A DNA stretch of 64,000 nt from Duganella sp. Root336D2 (GTDB taxonomy: Bacteria; Pseudomonadota; Gammaproteobacteria; Burkholderiales; Burkholderiaceae_D). The translations under genes were made by a program, and so were the position numbers. Positions within the stretch are counted from its first letter, which is position 1. Every line of letters starts with the position of its first letter. Below are positions 33,795 through 42,838 of this stretch, piece by piece. The stretch lies in the NCBI RefSeq assembly GCF_001425005.1, contig NZ_LMDB01000012.1, forward strand, positions 521,737 through 585,736, given 5' to 3'. A model generated the notes under the pieces. That model had not been told where the DNA came from, did no database searches, and saw nothing but the letters and a program-made list of their open reading frames with translations.

Positions 33795-34016
33795 ATGATC
33801 GCAGACTTCCAAGAACTTTCCGACAAAATCGACCGCCTTGCGGAACTCGCGCAGTCTTTGCGCCGCGAGAACGCTCAGTTGCGCCAGGCCAATGCAGCCC
33901 TGGTGGCCGATAACCTTGAATACCAACGCCGCCTCGGGGAAGCGCACGCCCGCGTAATGGCGCTGCTGGATAAAATTCCCGCTGCCGAAGCAGATACTCC
34001 TGAGGATGCCCAATGA
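33795..34016 (+). CDS. ZapB-like coiled-coil protein (TIGR02449 type)
   Basis: It encodes 73 residues, almost entirely one coiled coil (LSDKIDRLAELAQSLRRENA; LRQANAALVADNLEYQRRLG) with an acidic tail. This size and heptad pattern fit the TIGR02449/ZapB-like proteins found directly before zapA in many proteobacteria, presumed to act with the FtsZ ring. The ATG at 33795 is chosen over one seven codons earlier because it gives the standard length. It overlaps zapA by 4 bp. Confidence 0.8.
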   Translation: MIADFQELSDKIDRLAELAQSLRRENAQLRQANAALVADNLEYQRRLGEAHARVMALLDKIPAAEADTPEDAQ

Positions 34017-34315
34017 TCCATGTCGACGTGACCATCATGGGCCAGCCCTACAAGCTGGCATGCAAGGCCGATGAAGAGCGCGCGCTGCGCGAAGCGGCCA
34101 ACCTGCTCGACAAAAAGATGAATGCAATCCGCGACGCCGGCAAGATCAAGGGCAATGACCGCATCGCCGTGATGGCGGCGCTGGGCATGGCGGCTGAATT
34201 CCTGGCATCGAAGACTGCCAACGGCGGCCCGTCCATGCTGGAGGTGCAGGAGAAGCTGGGCGCCATGCACAAGGTGCTCGACAATGCGCTGACGCCGCAA
34301 GAGAATCTCTTCTAA
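34013..34315 (+). CDS. zapA: Cell division protein ZapA
   Basis: This 100-residue protein bundles FtsZ filaments at the division site. It begins MIHVDVTIMGQPYKLACKAD and has the globular head and C-terminal helix (NDRIAVMAALGMAAEFLASK) typical of ZapA. It overlaps the preceding coiled-coil gene by 4 bp. 6S RNA follows directly, an order conserved in many beta- and gammaproteobacteria. Confidence 0.9.
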   Translation: MIHVDVTIMGQPYKLACKADEERALREAANLLDKKMNAIRDAGKIKGNDRIAVMAALGMAAEFLASKTANGGPSMLEVQEKLGAMHKVLDNALTPQENLF

Positions 34316-34374
34316 TCTCCAAAAATTGTCTTAAAGGCCTTTCCCGCAAAACGTTTGAGGAGTAAACTTCGTGT

Positions 34375-34556
34375 CACCCTGCGGTGTTCGAGATTTGCCA
34401 TATATTCCTTGAACCATTTACATGCATCGGTTGCGGAAATTTGTTCGGCGGGCGTGAGCGTCACTTGTCTGATGAACCCGAAGTTGAACTAACTGCAACC
34501 ACCTTGAACCGTAAGGTTCGGGATGCCGGCATAACGGCACAGGCGGGGCCTCATTC
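34375..34556 (+). ncRNA. ssrS: 6S RNA
   Basis: 6S RNA binds housekeeping RNA polymerase and damps transcription in stationary phase. The sequence shows conserved blocks in order: CACCCTGCGGTGTTCG at the 5' end, TTCCTTGAACC, CGGTTGCGG, the central GGCGGGCGTGAGCGTCACTT, TGATGAACCCGAA, and CCTTGAACCGTAAGGTTCGG followed by GGATGCCGGCATAACGGCAC and AGGCGGGGCC at the 3' end. The two ends pair (CCCTGCG-like with the CAGGCGGGG region) around the open bubble. Position directly after zapA is the usual location. End points are approximate to within about 10 bases. Confidence 0.92.
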
Positions 34557-34563
34557 CATAAAA

Positions 34564-34601
34564 GCGGTTGCCTGCACCTGAGGGTGCGCAACCGTTTTTT
34601 T
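34564..34601 (+). terminator. Terminator after 6S RNA
   Basis: GCGGTTGC and GCAACCG pair around an inner GCACC/GGTGC stem, followed by TTTTTTT. Confidence 0.85.
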
Positions 34602-34618
34602 ACGCCCAGAGGAGAGCC

Positions 34619-35083
34619 ATGCAATATTGGTTGATGAAGTCTGAGCCCGACGAAGTCAGCATCGACGACGTCATGTCTGCCAAAAGCAGGACGATGCCGT
34701 GGTTCGGTGTGCGCAACTACCAGGCCCGCAACTTCATGCGCGATGCGATGAAGCCGGGCGACGGCGTCCTGTTCTACCATTCCTCCTGTCCCGAGCCTGG
34801 CATTGCCGGCATCGCGGAAGTGGCCAGCGGGCCTTATCCCGATGCCACCCAGTTCGATCCCAAGAGCCATTACTACGATGCGAAGGCGACGCAGGAGCAG
34901 CCGCGCTGGATTTCCGTCGATGTGAAAGGCGTGCGCAAGACGCGCCTGCTGTCGCTGGCCGAAATGCGCTCGCTGCCGCAGCTTGAGGACATGGTGGTGC
35001 TGCAAAAAGGCAGCCGCCTGTCGATCACGCCGGTCACGCCGGCCCAGTGGAAGCATGTGATGGCGCTGCTGAAGGGCGATTGA
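34619..35083 (+). CDS. EVE domain-containing protein
   Basis: This 154-residue protein is a single EVE (PUA-like) domain, thought to recognise modified bases in DNA or RNA. It shows MQYWLMKSEPDEVSIDDVMS at the start, WFGVRNYQARNFMRDAMKPG, DGVLFYHSSCPEPGIAGIAE and RWISVDVKGVRKTRLLSLAE, all typical of stand-alone EVE proteins of about 155 residues. GGAGAG lies just before the ATG at 34619. It shares one base with the next gene (TGATG). Confidence 0.88.
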   Translation: MQYWLMKSEPDEVSIDDVMSAKSRTMPWFGVRNYQARNFMRDAMKPGDGVLFYHSSCPEPGIAGIAEVASGPYPDATQFDPKSHYYDAKATQEQPRWISVDVKGVRKTRLLSLAEMRSLPQLEDMVVLQKGSRLSITPVTPAQWKHVMALLKGD

Positions 35084-35886
35084 TGGATTGGAGCCTGGTC
35101 GGCCTCCTGCTCCTGATGGGGGCCGGGGGCGGATACGCAGCTGGTTTGCTGGGAATTGGCGGCGGCATGGTGCTGGTTCCCTTCATTACCATGATCTTCA
35201 CGGCCAAGGGCTTTCCACCCGCGCTGGTGGTGCACATGGCGATTGCGACCTCGCTGGCCACGATCATGTTTACCTCCATGTCTTCGGTACGGGCGCACCA
35301 CCGGCACGGCGCGGTGCAGTGGCGCATTGTGGCGCTGCTGGCGCCGGGCATCGTGATCGGCTCGTGGATCGGGCCCTGGATCGGCAAGCAGATGAATACT
35401 TCCGCGTTGTCGCTGCTGTTTGCGCTGTTCGTGGCATTCTCCGCGGCGCAGATGCTGCGCAACAAAAAGCCTTCGGCCGGGCGTGAACTGCCTGGCACGG
35501 CGGGCATGTTCGCTGCCGGTGGCGCGATCGGCACCATGGCGGGGCTGGTCGGTGCCGGGGGCGGGTTTATCTCGGTGCCGTTCATGGCGTGGTGTAATGT
35601 GCGTATTCACCAGGCGGTGGCAACCAGCGCCGCGCTGGGCTTCCCGATCGCGCTGTCGGGCACCTTGTCGAATATTTACTACGGCTGGTCGGAGCCGGGC
35701 TTGCCGCAGCATTCGCTGGGCTTCGTCTACCTGCCGGCGCTGGCGGTGATCGTGGCTGCCAGCGTGATCATGGCGCCGCTTGGCGCGCGCATGGCACACA
35801 AGATGGACGTGGCGGCGCTCAAGCGGGTCTTTGCCGTGGTGCTGTTTGCACTGGCGGGCTATATGTTCTATCACGCATTCGCCTGA
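35083..35886 (+). CDS. TSUP (TauE/SafE) family membrane permease
   Basis: This 267-residue protein has about eight hydrophobic helices in two similar halves: GAGGGYAAGLLGIGGGMVLV at the start and TMAGLVGAGGGFISVPFMAW in the middle are the repeated glycine-rich TSUP motifs. Members export or import sulfite, sulfoacetate and related anions. Substrate here is unknown. It begins within the stop codon of the EVE gene, so the two are translated together, though a functional link is not evident. Confidence 0.87.
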   Translation: MDWSLVGLLLLMGAGGGYAAGLLGIGGGMVLVPFITMIFTAKGFPPALVVHMAIATSLATIMFTSMSSVRAHHRHGAVQWRIVALLAPGIVIGSWIGPWIGKQMNTSALSLLFALFVAFSAAQMLRNKKPSAGRELPGTAGMFAAGGAIGTMAGLVGAGGGFISVPFMAWCNVRIHQAVATSAALGFPIALSGTLSNIYYGWSEPGLPQHSLGFVYLPALAVIVAASVIMAPLGARMAHKMDVAALKRVFAVVLFALAGYMFYHAFA

Positions 35887-35916
35887 GGGAATGCGCGGCG
35901 CAGTAAGGGGGATGCG

Positions 35917-36483
35917 ATGCAGGATGCACGGGTAGGATGCTGGGCGCTGTTCAAGGTTTTCTCGCACATGGCGATACAGGGATTCGGCGGCGTGCTGCCG
36001 TTTGCCTACCGCCACCTGGTCGAACGCACGCAGTGGCTGACGGCCGCCGAATTCGGCCAGCTCCTCAGCATCGCACAGCTCCTGCCAGGCCCCACCATCT
36101 GCAACCTGTCCGTCATGGTCGGCCAGCGCTATGCCGGCGTGGCGGGCGGCTTCTCGGCGCTGGCAGGGCTCCTGCTCGGCCCGTTTTTCATCGTCATCGC
36201 GCTGGGGGCTGCTTACCAGGGCCTGGCCCACCATCCAATCTTCGTCAACGCCATGCGCGGGATGGCTGCCGCTGCGTCGGGGCTGATCCTCGCTACCGCG
36301 CTGAAGCTGGCGCTCGGCATGTTGCGCGGCACTGCCTTGCGCGCGCGCCGGGCGGTCCAGGTCGCGCTGCTGGCGGCGGCCTTTGTCGGCCTTGGCGTGG
36401 CGAAGGTTGGGCTGATCACGGTCGTGGCCACGCTGGTGCCGATCGGCTTCCTGCTGTTTGCCTTTGTCTGGAGGAAGCCATGA
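35917..36483 (+). CDS. Chromate transporter, N-terminal-type short subunit
   Basis: This 188-residue membrane protein is one half of a split (short-chain) CHR family transporter. It shows the family start (WALFKVFSHMAIQGFGGVLP) and the LLSIAQLLPGPTICNLSVMV motif (PGPxxxN). CHR proteins export chromate in resistant bacteria; many members have other or unknown substrates. It overlaps the second-half gene by 4 bp (ATGA), so the pair is made together and probably forms a heterodimer. Confidence 0.88.
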   Translation: MQDARVGCWALFKVFSHMAIQGFGGVLPFAYRHLVERTQWLTAAEFGQLLSIAQLLPGPTICNLSVMVGQRYAGVAGGFSALAGLLLGPFFIVIALGAAYQGLAHHPIFVNAMRGMAAAASGLILATALKLALGMLRGTALRARRAVQVALLAAAFVGLGVAKVGLITVVATLVPIGFLLFAFVWRKP

Positions 36484-37019
36484 ACGACGACGTCAAACTG
36501 GGCGGCCTCGCCTGGCACCTGGCGCTGCTGTCGCTAACGGCAATCGGCGGCGGGGTGGTGCTGGTGGCGCCGGATGTGCACCATTACGTCTCGGTGCAGA
36601 ACCATTGGCTGACGGACGAACAGTTCGCGGCCATGTACGCGCTGGCGCAAGCTGCGCCCGGCCCGAACCTGCTGTTCGTGACGCTGATCGGCTGGATGGT
36701 CAAGGGCTGGCTGGGCGCGGTCGTGGTGACGCTGGCGGCGATTGTGCCTTCGTCCTGCCTGGTGCTGGCGCTGGGGACGGTGATCAACCGCCATGGCGGC
36801 GGGGAAGGGCGCTGGGCCGGTGCGCTGCGCGATGCGCTGGCGCCGCTGGCGGCCGGCATGCTGGCCGGCGCCGCGTGGACCTTCCTGAGTGTGGCCGGCG
36901 CCGGGTGGCGCGGCATCGTGCTGGCGCTGGCCGCCGCAGCGGCGGCCTATGCGACCAAATTGAATCCCTTGTGGCTGATTGCCTCAGGCGCGCTGGCCGG
37001 CGCTATCGGGCTGGTTTGA
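36480..37019 (+). CDS. Chromate transporter, C-terminal-type short subunit
   Basis: This 179-residue protein is the partner half of the split CHR transporter, with [20 protein letters not shown] as its family motif and [24 protein letters not shown] membrane helices. The start at 36480 overlaps the first half by 4 bp. Its last 36 bp overlap the convergent lgt gene. Confidence 0.86.
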   Translation: MNDDVKLGGLAWHLALLSLTAIGGGVVLVAPDVHHYVSVQNHWLTDEQFAAMYALAQAAPGPNLLFVTLIGWMVKGWLGAVVVTLAAIVPSSCLVLALGTVINRHGGGEGRWAGALRDALAPLAAGMLAGAAWTFLSVAGAGWRGIVLALAAAAAAYATKLNPLWLIASGALAGAIGLV

Positions 37020-37805
37020 GCGGTAGGCCCACACCAGCATGATGATGGCGCCGACGATCATCGGCAGCGACAGCATCTGGCCCGAGGTGACCGGCAGGCC
37101 GGCTACGGTGATTTCCCAGTCCGGGGTGCGGAACCACTCGGTGAAGAAACGCGCGCAGCCATACAGCAGCACATACAGGGCGCCGACCGCCAGGCGTGGG
37201 CGGGCCTTGCGGGCGAATGGCCACAGGATGCAGAACACCAGGATGCCGTCGACCAGCATCTGGTAGATGGCCGAAGGGTGGCGCGGCATCGGGCCCACAT
37301 TCGGGTAGATCATCGCCCAGGGCAGGCTTGGATCGCTGACCACGCGGCCCGGCAGCTCGGCATTGATGAAGTTGCCCATGCGGCCGGCGGCATAACCGAG
37401 CGGTACCAGCGGCGCGATGAAGTCATACACGTCCAGCAGGTTGCGCTTGCGTTTGCGCGCCCACAGCGCCATGCCGATCAACACGCCGAGGAAGCCGCCG
37501 TGGAAGCTCATGCCGCCTTCCCACACTTTGAAGATGCGCAGTGGCGTCAGCAGCATTTCCGGCTGGTAGAAGAATACTTCGCCCAGGCGTCCGCCGACGA
37601 TCACACCCAGCATGCCGTAGAACAGCATGTCGTCCAGGTCTTCCTTGGTCCAGCCTTGCGCGGCGATATGCGGCAGCTTGATGCGCAGGCGGCCAAGCCC
37701 GATGAACATGGCAAAAGCCAGGACGTACATCAGGCCATACCAGTGGATCGCCACAGGACCCAGGTGGATGGCGACCGGATCGGGCATTGGATGCATTAAC
37801 GGCAT
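36984..37805 (-). CDS. lgt: Prolipoprotein diacylglyceryl transferase
   Basis: This 273-residue inner-membrane enzyme transfers diacylglycerol from phosphatidylglycerol to the lipobox cysteine of prelipoproteins, the first step of lipoprotein maturation. It shows [20 protein letters not shown] near the start, the [11 protein letters not shown] motif and the Lgt signature [20 protein letters not shown] (essential GRxGNFxN), followed by HPSAIYQ. Length is normal. The ATG follows the LysR stop codon directly (TGAATG); a start three codons on is also possible. The last 36 bp overlap the chromate transporter. Confidence 0.95.
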   Translation of the reverse strand: MPLMHPMPDPVAIHLGPVAIHWYGLMYVLAFAMFIGLGRLRIKLPHIAAQGWTKEDLDDMLFYGMLGVIVGGRLGEVFFYQPEMLLTPLRIFKVWEGGMSFHGGFLGVLIGMALWARKRKRNLLDVYDFIAPLVPLGYAAGRMGNFINAELPGRVVSDPSLPWAMIYPNVGPMPRHPSAIYQMLVDGILVFCILWPFARKARPRLAVGALYVLLYGCARFFTEWFRTPDWEITVAGLPVTSGQMLSLPMIVGAIIMLVWAYRSNQPDSAGQRA

Positions 37806-38714
37806 TCAGATTCTCTTTCTCATTAATTCCAAAAAGCCGCGCAGCACGGGCGAGGCATTGTCGCGCCGCCAGGCCAGGCCGGTTTCCACCAGCGGCGTGC
37901 TCTGGACCAGGGGCAGGTACTCCACCCCGGGGCGGCGCAAATTCGACACGGATTGTGGCACAAGTGCGATACCCATGCCAGCCGATACCAGGCTGACGAT
38001 GGTCTGCATCTGGATCGCTTCCTGCGCCACCTCGGCGGTGATGCCGGCATCGCGGAACACCGACAGGATGGCGTCGTACAGCCCGGGCGAGATATGGCGC
38101 GGAAAAATGATCAGCGGCAGGCCGGCCAGCTTGCGCAGATCGGCGGCGCCGGTGCGCTTGCCTGCATGCGCCACGGCCGGCAGTCCCGCAGGCGCGGCCA
38201 GCACCAGCGGCTCGCTCAGCACGGGCAGGTATTCCAGTTCCTGGCGGGCGCGGTCGGGCAGGGGAGGGATCAGCAGGCCGGCATCGACCCGGCCTTCCAG
38301 CAGGTCGTCGAGCTGCAGGTCGGACGTGGCCTCCTTCAGCGTGATTTCGACTTGCGGGTATTCAGCGCGATAGGCGCGCAGGGTAGGCGGCAGCACGCTG
38401 TAGTCGGCAGAGGACACGAAAGCCAGCGACAGCCGCCCGCTGGCGCCGGTGGCGGCGCGCTGCACCAGCGCCGCCAGCCCGGCCGATTGTTCGAGCAGGC
38501 GGCGCGCCTCCGGCAGCAGGGCTTCGCCGGCAGCCGTCAGCGCCACGCCGCGCCGGTTACGCTCGAACAGCGGTGCGCCCAGCATCTCTTCCAGCGCCAT
38601 GATGGTTTGCGACAGCGGCGGCTGGGTCATATGCAGGCGGCGCGCAGCACGGCCGAAATGCAGCTCCTCGGCGACGGTGGCGAAGTAGCGCAGCTGGCGA
38701 AGTTCGATATTCAT
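37806..38714 (-). CDS. LysR-family transcriptional regulator
   Basis: This 302-residue regulator has an N-terminal winged helix (LRQLRYFATVAEELHFGRAA; LSQTIMALEEMLGAPLFERN) and a periplasmic-binding-like effector domain. The start at 38714 fits the standard family opening. It is divergent from ilvD, and an imperfect dyad lies in the gap, so control of ilvD or of itself is possible. It abuts lgt on the same strand, which probably reflects read-through rather than function. Confidence 0.88.
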   Translation of the reverse strand: MNIELRQLRYFATVAEELHFGRAARRLHMTQPPLSQTIMALEEMLGAPLFERNRRGVALTAAGEALLPEARRLLEQSAGLAALVQRAATGASGRLSLAFVSSADYSVLPPTLRAYRAEYPQVEITLKEATSDLQLDDLLEGRVDAGLLIPPLPDRARQELEYLPVLSEPLVLAAPAGLPAVAHAGKRTGAADLRKLAGLPLIIFPRHISPGLYDAILSVFRDAGITAEVAQEAIQMQTIVSLVSAGMGIALVPQSVSNLRRPGVEYLPLVQSTPLVETGLAWRRDNASPVLRGFLELMRKRI

Positions 38715-38721
38715 TCGCAAA

Positions 38722-38744
38722 GCATATCACAGCAGTGCATATCA
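38722..38744. promoter_or_regulatory. Candidate LysR binding site
   Basis: GCATATCACAGCAGTGCATAT is an imperfect dyad (ATATCAC / GTGCATAT) just upstream of the LysR gene in the divergent ilvD region. It suits a LysR-type T-N11-A box, but symmetry is broken by one base. Confidence 0.4.
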
Positions 38745-38804
38745 TATATTTGACAACTCGCCATGGGCGAGGCACCCTAGGACTCTTACTGAGGAGACCC
38801 CGCC

Positions 38805-40670
38805 ATGCCGCAATACCGTTCCTACACCACCACCCAAGGCCGCAATATGGCAGGCGCCCGCGCCCTGTGGCGTGCCACCGGCATGAAGGACGGCGATTTC
38901 AATAAACCGATCATCGCCGTGGTCAACTCCTTCACCCAGTTCGTACCGGGCCACGTCCACCTGAAAGACCTGGGCCAGCTGGTCGCGCGCGAGATTGAAG
39001 CAGCCGGCGGCGTGGCCAAGGAATTCAACACCATCGCAGTCGACGACGGCATCGCCATGGGCCACGGCGGCATGCTGTACTCGCTGCCCTCGCGCGACCT
39101 GATCGCCGACTCGGTGGAATACATGGTCAACGCCCACTGCGCCGACGCCATGGTCTGCATTTCCAACTGCGACAAGATCACGCCCGGCATGCTGATGGCT
39201 GCCATGCGCCTGAATATCCCGGCAGTCTTCGTCTCCGGCGGCCCGATGGAAGCGGGCAAGGTGGTCAAGGCTGTCAACGGCGGCGAAAAGATCATCAAGC
39301 TGGACCTGGTCGACGCCATGATCAAGGCCGGCGACAGCAGCGTATCCGATGCCGACGTGGCGGAAATCGAGCGTTCGGCCTGTCCGACCTGCGGTTCCTG
39401 CTCCGGCATGTTCACTGCCAACTCGATGAATTGCCTGACCGAAGCGCTGGGCCTGTCCTTGCCTGGCAACGGCACCATCGTCGCCACCCACAGCGACCGC
39501 AAGGAACTGTTCCTGCGCGCCGGCCGCCTGATCGTGGAGCTGGCCAAGCGCCACTACGAACAGGATGATTACACCGTGCTGCCGCGCTCCATCGCCAGCA
39601 AGGAAGCGTTCGAGAACGCGATGGCACTGGACGTATCGATGGGCGGCTCCACCAACACCGTGCTGCACCTGCTGGCTGCTGCGCACGAAGCTGGCGTGTT
39701 GTTCACCATGGCCGACATCGACCGTATCTCGCGCAAGGTACCTTGCCTGTGCAAGGTGGCGCCAATGACCGACAAATTCCACATCGAAGACGTGCACCGC
39801 GCAGGCGGCATCATTTCCATCCTGGGCGAACTGGCGCGCGCCGGCCTGCTGGACACCACCCAGCACACCGTGCACAGCCCGACCATGGGCGACGCCATCG
39901 AAAAGTACGACATCAAGCGCAGCGACGACGCAGCGGTGCACCAGCTGTTCCGTGCAGCGCCGGGCGGCGTACCGACCCAGGTGGCGTTCTCGCAATCCGA
40001 ACGCTACGCCTCCTCAGACCTGGACCGCAGCACCGGCTGCATCCGCGACCTGGAACACGCTTACTCGAAGGACGGCGGCCTGGCAGTCCTGTACGGGAAC
40101 ATCGCGGAAAAGGGCTGTATCGTGAAAACCGCCGGCGTCGATGAATCGATCCTGAAATTCAGCGGCAAGGCACGCGTATTCGAAAGCCAGGACGCAGCGG
40201 TGGAAGGCATCCTGGGCGATTCCGTGCACGAAGGGGACGTCGTCATCATTCGCTACGAAGGCCCGAAAGGCGGCCCGGGCATGCAGGAGATGCTGTACCC
40301 GACTTCGTACATCAAATCGAAAGGCCTGGGCAAGGCCTGCGCGCTGTTCACCGACGGCCGCTTTTCGGGCGGCTCGTCCGGCCTGGTGATCGGCCACGCC
40401 TCGCCGGAAGCGGCGGAAGGCGGCGCGATCGGCCTGGTGGAAGAGGGCGACATGATCGACATCGACATCCCATCGCGCACCATCAACCTGCGCGTAACGC
40501 CGGATACGCTGGCAGCGCGCCGTGCCGCAATGGAAGCGCGCGGCGCCGACGCCTGGAAACCGGAGAATCGGGAGCGCTACGTCTCGCAAGCCCTGCAAGC
40601 CTACGCCGCGCTGACCACCTCCGCCGACCGCGGCGCAGTACGCGACCTCAGCCAGCTCGCGCGTAAGTAA
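38805..40670 (+). CDS. ilvD: Dihydroxy-acid dehydratase
   Basis: This 621-residue enzyme dehydrates 2,3-dihydroxy-acids in valine and isoleucine biosynthesis, using an iron-sulfur cluster. Visible features are the start ([20 protein letters not shown]), the cluster ligands in [13 protein letters not shown] and [19 protein letters not shown], and [20 protein letters not shown] near the end. GAGGAG lies before the ATG. The homologous gluconate dehydratase Edd is excluded by the ILVD-type start and motif details. A LysR gene is divergent; a long palindrome follows the stop. Confidence 0.94.
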   Translation: MPQYRSYTTTQGRNMAGARALWRATGMKDGDFNKPIIAVVNSFTQFVPGHVHLKDLGQLVAREIEAAGGVAKEFNTIAVDDGIAMGHGGMLYSLPSRDLIADSVEYMVNAHCADAMVCISNCDKITPGMLMAAMRLNIPAVFVSGGPMEAGKVVKAVNGGEKIIKLDLVDAMIKAGDSSVSDADVAEIERSACPTCGSCSGMFTANSMNCLTEALGLSLPGNGTIVATHSDRKELFLRAGRLIVELAKRHYEQDDYTVLPRSIASKEAFENAMALDVSMGGSTNTVLHLLAAAHEAGVLFTMADIDRISRKVPCLCKVAPMTDKFHIEDVHRAGGIISILGELARAGLLDTTQHTVHSPTMGDAIEKYDIKRSDDAAVHQLFRAAPGGVPTQVAFSQSERYASSDLDRSTGCIRDLEHAYSKDGGLAVLYGNIAEKGCIVKTAGVDESILKFSGKARVFESQDAAVEGILGDSVHEGDVVIIRYEGPKGGPGMQEMLYPTSYIKSKGLGKACALFTDGRFSGGSSGLVIGHASPEAAEGGAIGLVEEGDMIDIDIPSRTINLRVTPDTLAARRAAMEARGADAWKPENRERYVSQALQAYAALTTSADRGAVRDLSQLARK

Positions 40671-40673
40671 TTA

Positions 40674-40736
40674 AAAGTCGGGGTCAGCTCCGGCAATCGG
40701 ACAGAATGTCCGATTGCCGGAGCTGACCCCGACTTT
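40674..40736. repeat. Long perfect palindrome, copy 2
   Basis: Two 30-base arms separated by GAA form a near-perfect hairpin with the same sequence as the outer part of the palindrome at 17519-17591. It starts right after the ilvD stop and ends on the first base of the AraC remnant's stop. It probably ends transcription from both sides. Confidence 0.9.
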
Positions 40737-40849
40737 CATCTGCTGTAGTTAAGGTGGTATTGGGCTGGGGTGAGGTTGGTCAGGTCCTTGAACATGCGGC
40801 GCATGCCTGAGTCGCTGCTGAAGCCCAGTTCGTGGCTGATCGTGGTAGC
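40736..40849 (-). pseudogene. C-terminal remnant of an AraC-family regulator
   Basis: The minus strand reads ATTISHELGFSSDSGMRRMF and KDLTNLTPAQYHLNYSR before a TGA at 40736-40738. This is the second helix-turn-helix and end of an AraC/XylS regulator (ISxELGFSSxSxMxRxFK...TPxxYR). Only about 37 residues remain; the rest of the gene, normally about 250-330 residues, is absent, since upstream sequence is unrelated. The remnant's stop abuts the long palindrome. Confidence 0.8.
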
Positions 40850-40871
40850 GAATCATCTTGAAGCCCTGAGC

Positions 40872-40895
40872 CGCTGCCCGGTTCAGCGGGCAGCG
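40872..40895 (-). terminator. Hairpin after Trp-rich protein gene
   Basis: CGCTGCCCG and CGGGCAGCG form a strong stem with a short loop, 40 bp past the stop at 40935. No T-run follows, so termination may be weak or depend on other factors. Confidence 0.4.
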
Positions 40896-40934
40896 CTACA
40901 GGAGGGGGCGCACGGCGCCTGGATGGCCAGACGC

Positions 40935-41168
40935 TTACTTACGTTTCTTGAGGTCGTCGAAGGCCTTCTTGACGCGGTCTTTGCGGCGTTGCTCGTCGAC
41001 GTTGTGGGCCTTGCGCTTGTCCAGTCCCAGCATCGGTTCGATGAACTCGAACCAGAGGAAGGCGGCGGCCATGGCGCCGATGATCCACCACCACGACAGG
41101 TCGGCGAACTTCCAGACTTCAAAGTACTTCAGTGCCACGAGGGCGATTATCAATAAAATAATGGGCAT
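40935..41168 (-). CDS. Small Trp-rich membrane protein (TIGR04438 type)
   Basis: It encodes 77 residues: a hydrophobic N-terminus (MPIILLIIALVALKYFEVWK), a tryptophan-rich second segment (FADLSWWWIIGAMAAAFLWF) and a strongly charged tail (DEQRRKDRVKKAFDDLKKRK). This matches the TIGR04438 Trp-rich family of betaproteobacteria, probably an inner-membrane protein with two helices. Function unknown. Confidence 0.85.
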   Translation of the reverse strand: MPIILLIIALVALKYFEVWKFADLSWWWIIGAMAAAFLWFEFIEPMLGLDKRKAHNVDEQRRKDRVKKAFDDLKKRK

Positions 41169-41278
41169 GGAAAACTCCTTAGTATTCCATCATAGCAATA
41201 TCCAGCTAACGGTCAACCCATAATACGCAGCGTGCGTTGTGGAGTAGAATTGTGTCAGTTTTTTTCCCGGAGATGAAA

Positions 41279-41590
41279 ATGAAACGTTCACTGTTGGTTG
41301 GTTTCCTGGTAACCGCGGCTTTCTCGTCGCAGGCTGCTTTCGCAAATGCTGACCTGGCCAAGGCCAAAAACTGCATGGCGTGCCACGCAGTGGCCACCAA
41401 GCTGGTTGGCCCGGCATACAAAGATGTCGCTGCCAAGTACGCCGGGCAGAAAGATGCTGAAGCCAAGCTGGTACAGAAAGTGATGAAGGGCGGTTCCGGC
41501 GTGTGGGGCGCAGTCCCAATGCCAGCCAACCCGCAGGTAAGCGAGGCGGAAGCCAAGACCCTGGTGAAATGGGTCCTGTCGCAGAAATGA
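41279..41590 (+). CDS. Class I c-type cytochrome
   Basis: This 103-residue periplasmic electron carrier has a signal peptide (MKRSLLVGFLVTAAFSSQAA), a single haem-binding CMACH motif (KAKNCMACHAVATKLVGPAY) and a C-terminal MPANPQVSEAEAKTLVKWVL in which the Met is the likely sixth ligand. It resembles cytochrome c551/c552 in size. GGAG lies six bases before the ATG at 41279; an ATG two codons earlier is less well placed. Its redox partner is not known. Confidence 0.9.
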   Translation: MKRSLLVGFLVTAAFSSQAAFANADLAKAKNCMACHAVATKLVGPAYKDVAAKYAGQKDAEAKLVQKVMKGGSGVWGAVPMPANPQVSEAEAKTLVKWVLSQK

Positions 41591-41604
41591 ATTGGGGTTG
41601 ACGT

Positions 41605-41634
41605 AAAAAAGCCGGGCGAGCCCGGCTTTTTTTT
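41605..41634. terminator. Bidirectional terminator between cytochrome c and LivK-like gene
   Basis: GCCGGGC and GCCCGGC pair across GA, with A-runs on the left and a long T-run on the right, so it can stop transcription from both convergent genes. Confidence 0.88.
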
Positions 41635-42760
41635 ATTTGATTACTTCGATGCGCGTCTTCTTGTCGGCCTTGTAGCCGAACAGCGTCATGGCGCCGTCCT
41701 TGATGTCGCCCTTGGCGTCGAAGGCGATAGTGCCGCTGATGCCGTCATGCTTGACCTTCTTCAGGAAGGGCAGGTACTTGGCCGGGTCGGTCGACTTGGC
41801 GTCGGCCATGGCGTGGGCGATGGCCATTGTTGCATCATAGGCGTACGGGGCGTAAATCTGCACGTCGTAGCCGTAGCGTTTTTTGAAGCGGACGGCGAAT
41901 TCGTCCAGCTTTTTCTCCTGCTCCGCTGTCACGCCGCCGGCTTCCGCGCATACCACCACGTCGTCGGCGCCGCCCGACAGCTTCGGCAGTGCTTCGGTGC
42001 AGATGCCGTCGCCGCCCATCAGCTTGGCCTTGATGCCCAATGCCTTCATCTGGCGCAGCAGAGGGCCGCCCACCGAGTCCATGCCGCCGAAGAATACCAG
42101 GTCCGGGTTCTTGGAACGGATCGAGGTCAGGATGGCGTTGAAGTCGGTCGACTTATCGGTGGTGAACTGCTTGTCCACGATCTGCACGCCGGCGCCTTTC
42201 TTGGCTTCCTTCAGGAATTCGGCGGCCACGCCCTGGCCGTAGGCGGTGCGGTCATCGATCACTGCGATGCGCTTGGCGCCCAGTTTCTGGGTCGCGTATT
42301 TGCCCAGCGAGCTGCCCAGCTTGAAGTCGTTCGCCACCACGCGGAAGGTGGTGTTGAAGCCCTGGTTGGTATACACCGGGCTGGTGGACGAGGCGGAAAT
42401 CTGCGGAATCCCTGCGTCGTAGTAGATCTTGGAGGCAGGGATGGTGGTGCCGGAATTCTGGTGGCCGATCACGCCCTGCACTTTGGCGTCGACCAGTTTC
42501 TGCGCAGCCGAAGTACCCTGCTTAGGGTCGCCGGCGTCGTCTTCGGACACCATCTCGAATTTGACCGCCTTGCCGTTAACCTTGAAACCTTTGGCGTTCA
42601 AGTCTTCCACCGCCAGGCGGACGCCGCTCTGGTTATCCTTGCCCAAATGGGCGGACTGGCCGGACAGCGGGCCAACGTAGCCGATCTTGACCAATTCCTG
42701 GGCGCTTGCGGCGCCAGCAAAGGCCAAAGCGATGGCGGCGATGATGGTTTTGGTTTGCAT
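41633..42760 (-). CDS. livK: Branched-chain amino acid ABC transporter binding protein, copy 1
   Basis: This 375-residue periplasmic protein has a signal peptide (MQTKTIIAAIALAFAGAASA) and the LivJ/LivK-type fold (LVKIGYVGPLSGQSAHLGKD; IGHQNSGTTIPASKIYYDAG; VIDDRTAYGQGVAAEFLKEA). It binds leucine, isoleucine or valine in known members. AGGAGA precedes the ATG at 42760. A close paralogue lies upstream (42839). No permease or ATPase genes are in the window, so these proteins serve transporters encoded elsewhere. Confidence 0.9.
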   Translation of the reverse strand: MQTKTIIAAIALAFAGAASAQELVKIGYVGPLSGQSAHLGKDNQSGVRLAVEDLNAKGFKVNGKAVKFEMVSEDDAGDPKQGTSAAQKLVDAKVQGVIGHQNSGTTIPASKIYYDAGIPQISASSTSPVYTNQGFNTTFRVVANDFKLGSSLGKYATQKLGAKRIAVIDDRTAYGQGVAAEFLKEAKKGAGVQIVDKQFTTDKSTDFNAILTSIRSKNPDLVFFGGMDSVGGPLLRQMKALGIKAKLMGGDGICTEALPKLSGGADDVVVCAEAGGVTAEQEKKLDEFAVRFKKRYGYDVQIYAPYAYDATMAIAHAMADAKSTDPAKYLPFLKKVKHDGISGTIAFDAKGDIKDGAMTLFGYKADKKTRIEVIK

Positions 42761-42838
42761 TGCACTTTCTCCTGAAACGAAAATGGGCCGCCATGCTGGC
42801 TGGCGGCCCACGGGCTCCCCCCCGATAATTCTCGTGTA

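Noticed and set aside
38805..40670. Phosphogluconate dehydratase (edd) as identity of this gene, which would fit the sugar theme
   Set aside because: N-terminal sequence and the cysteine motifs are those of dihydroxy-acid dehydratase, and no eda or zwf lies near.
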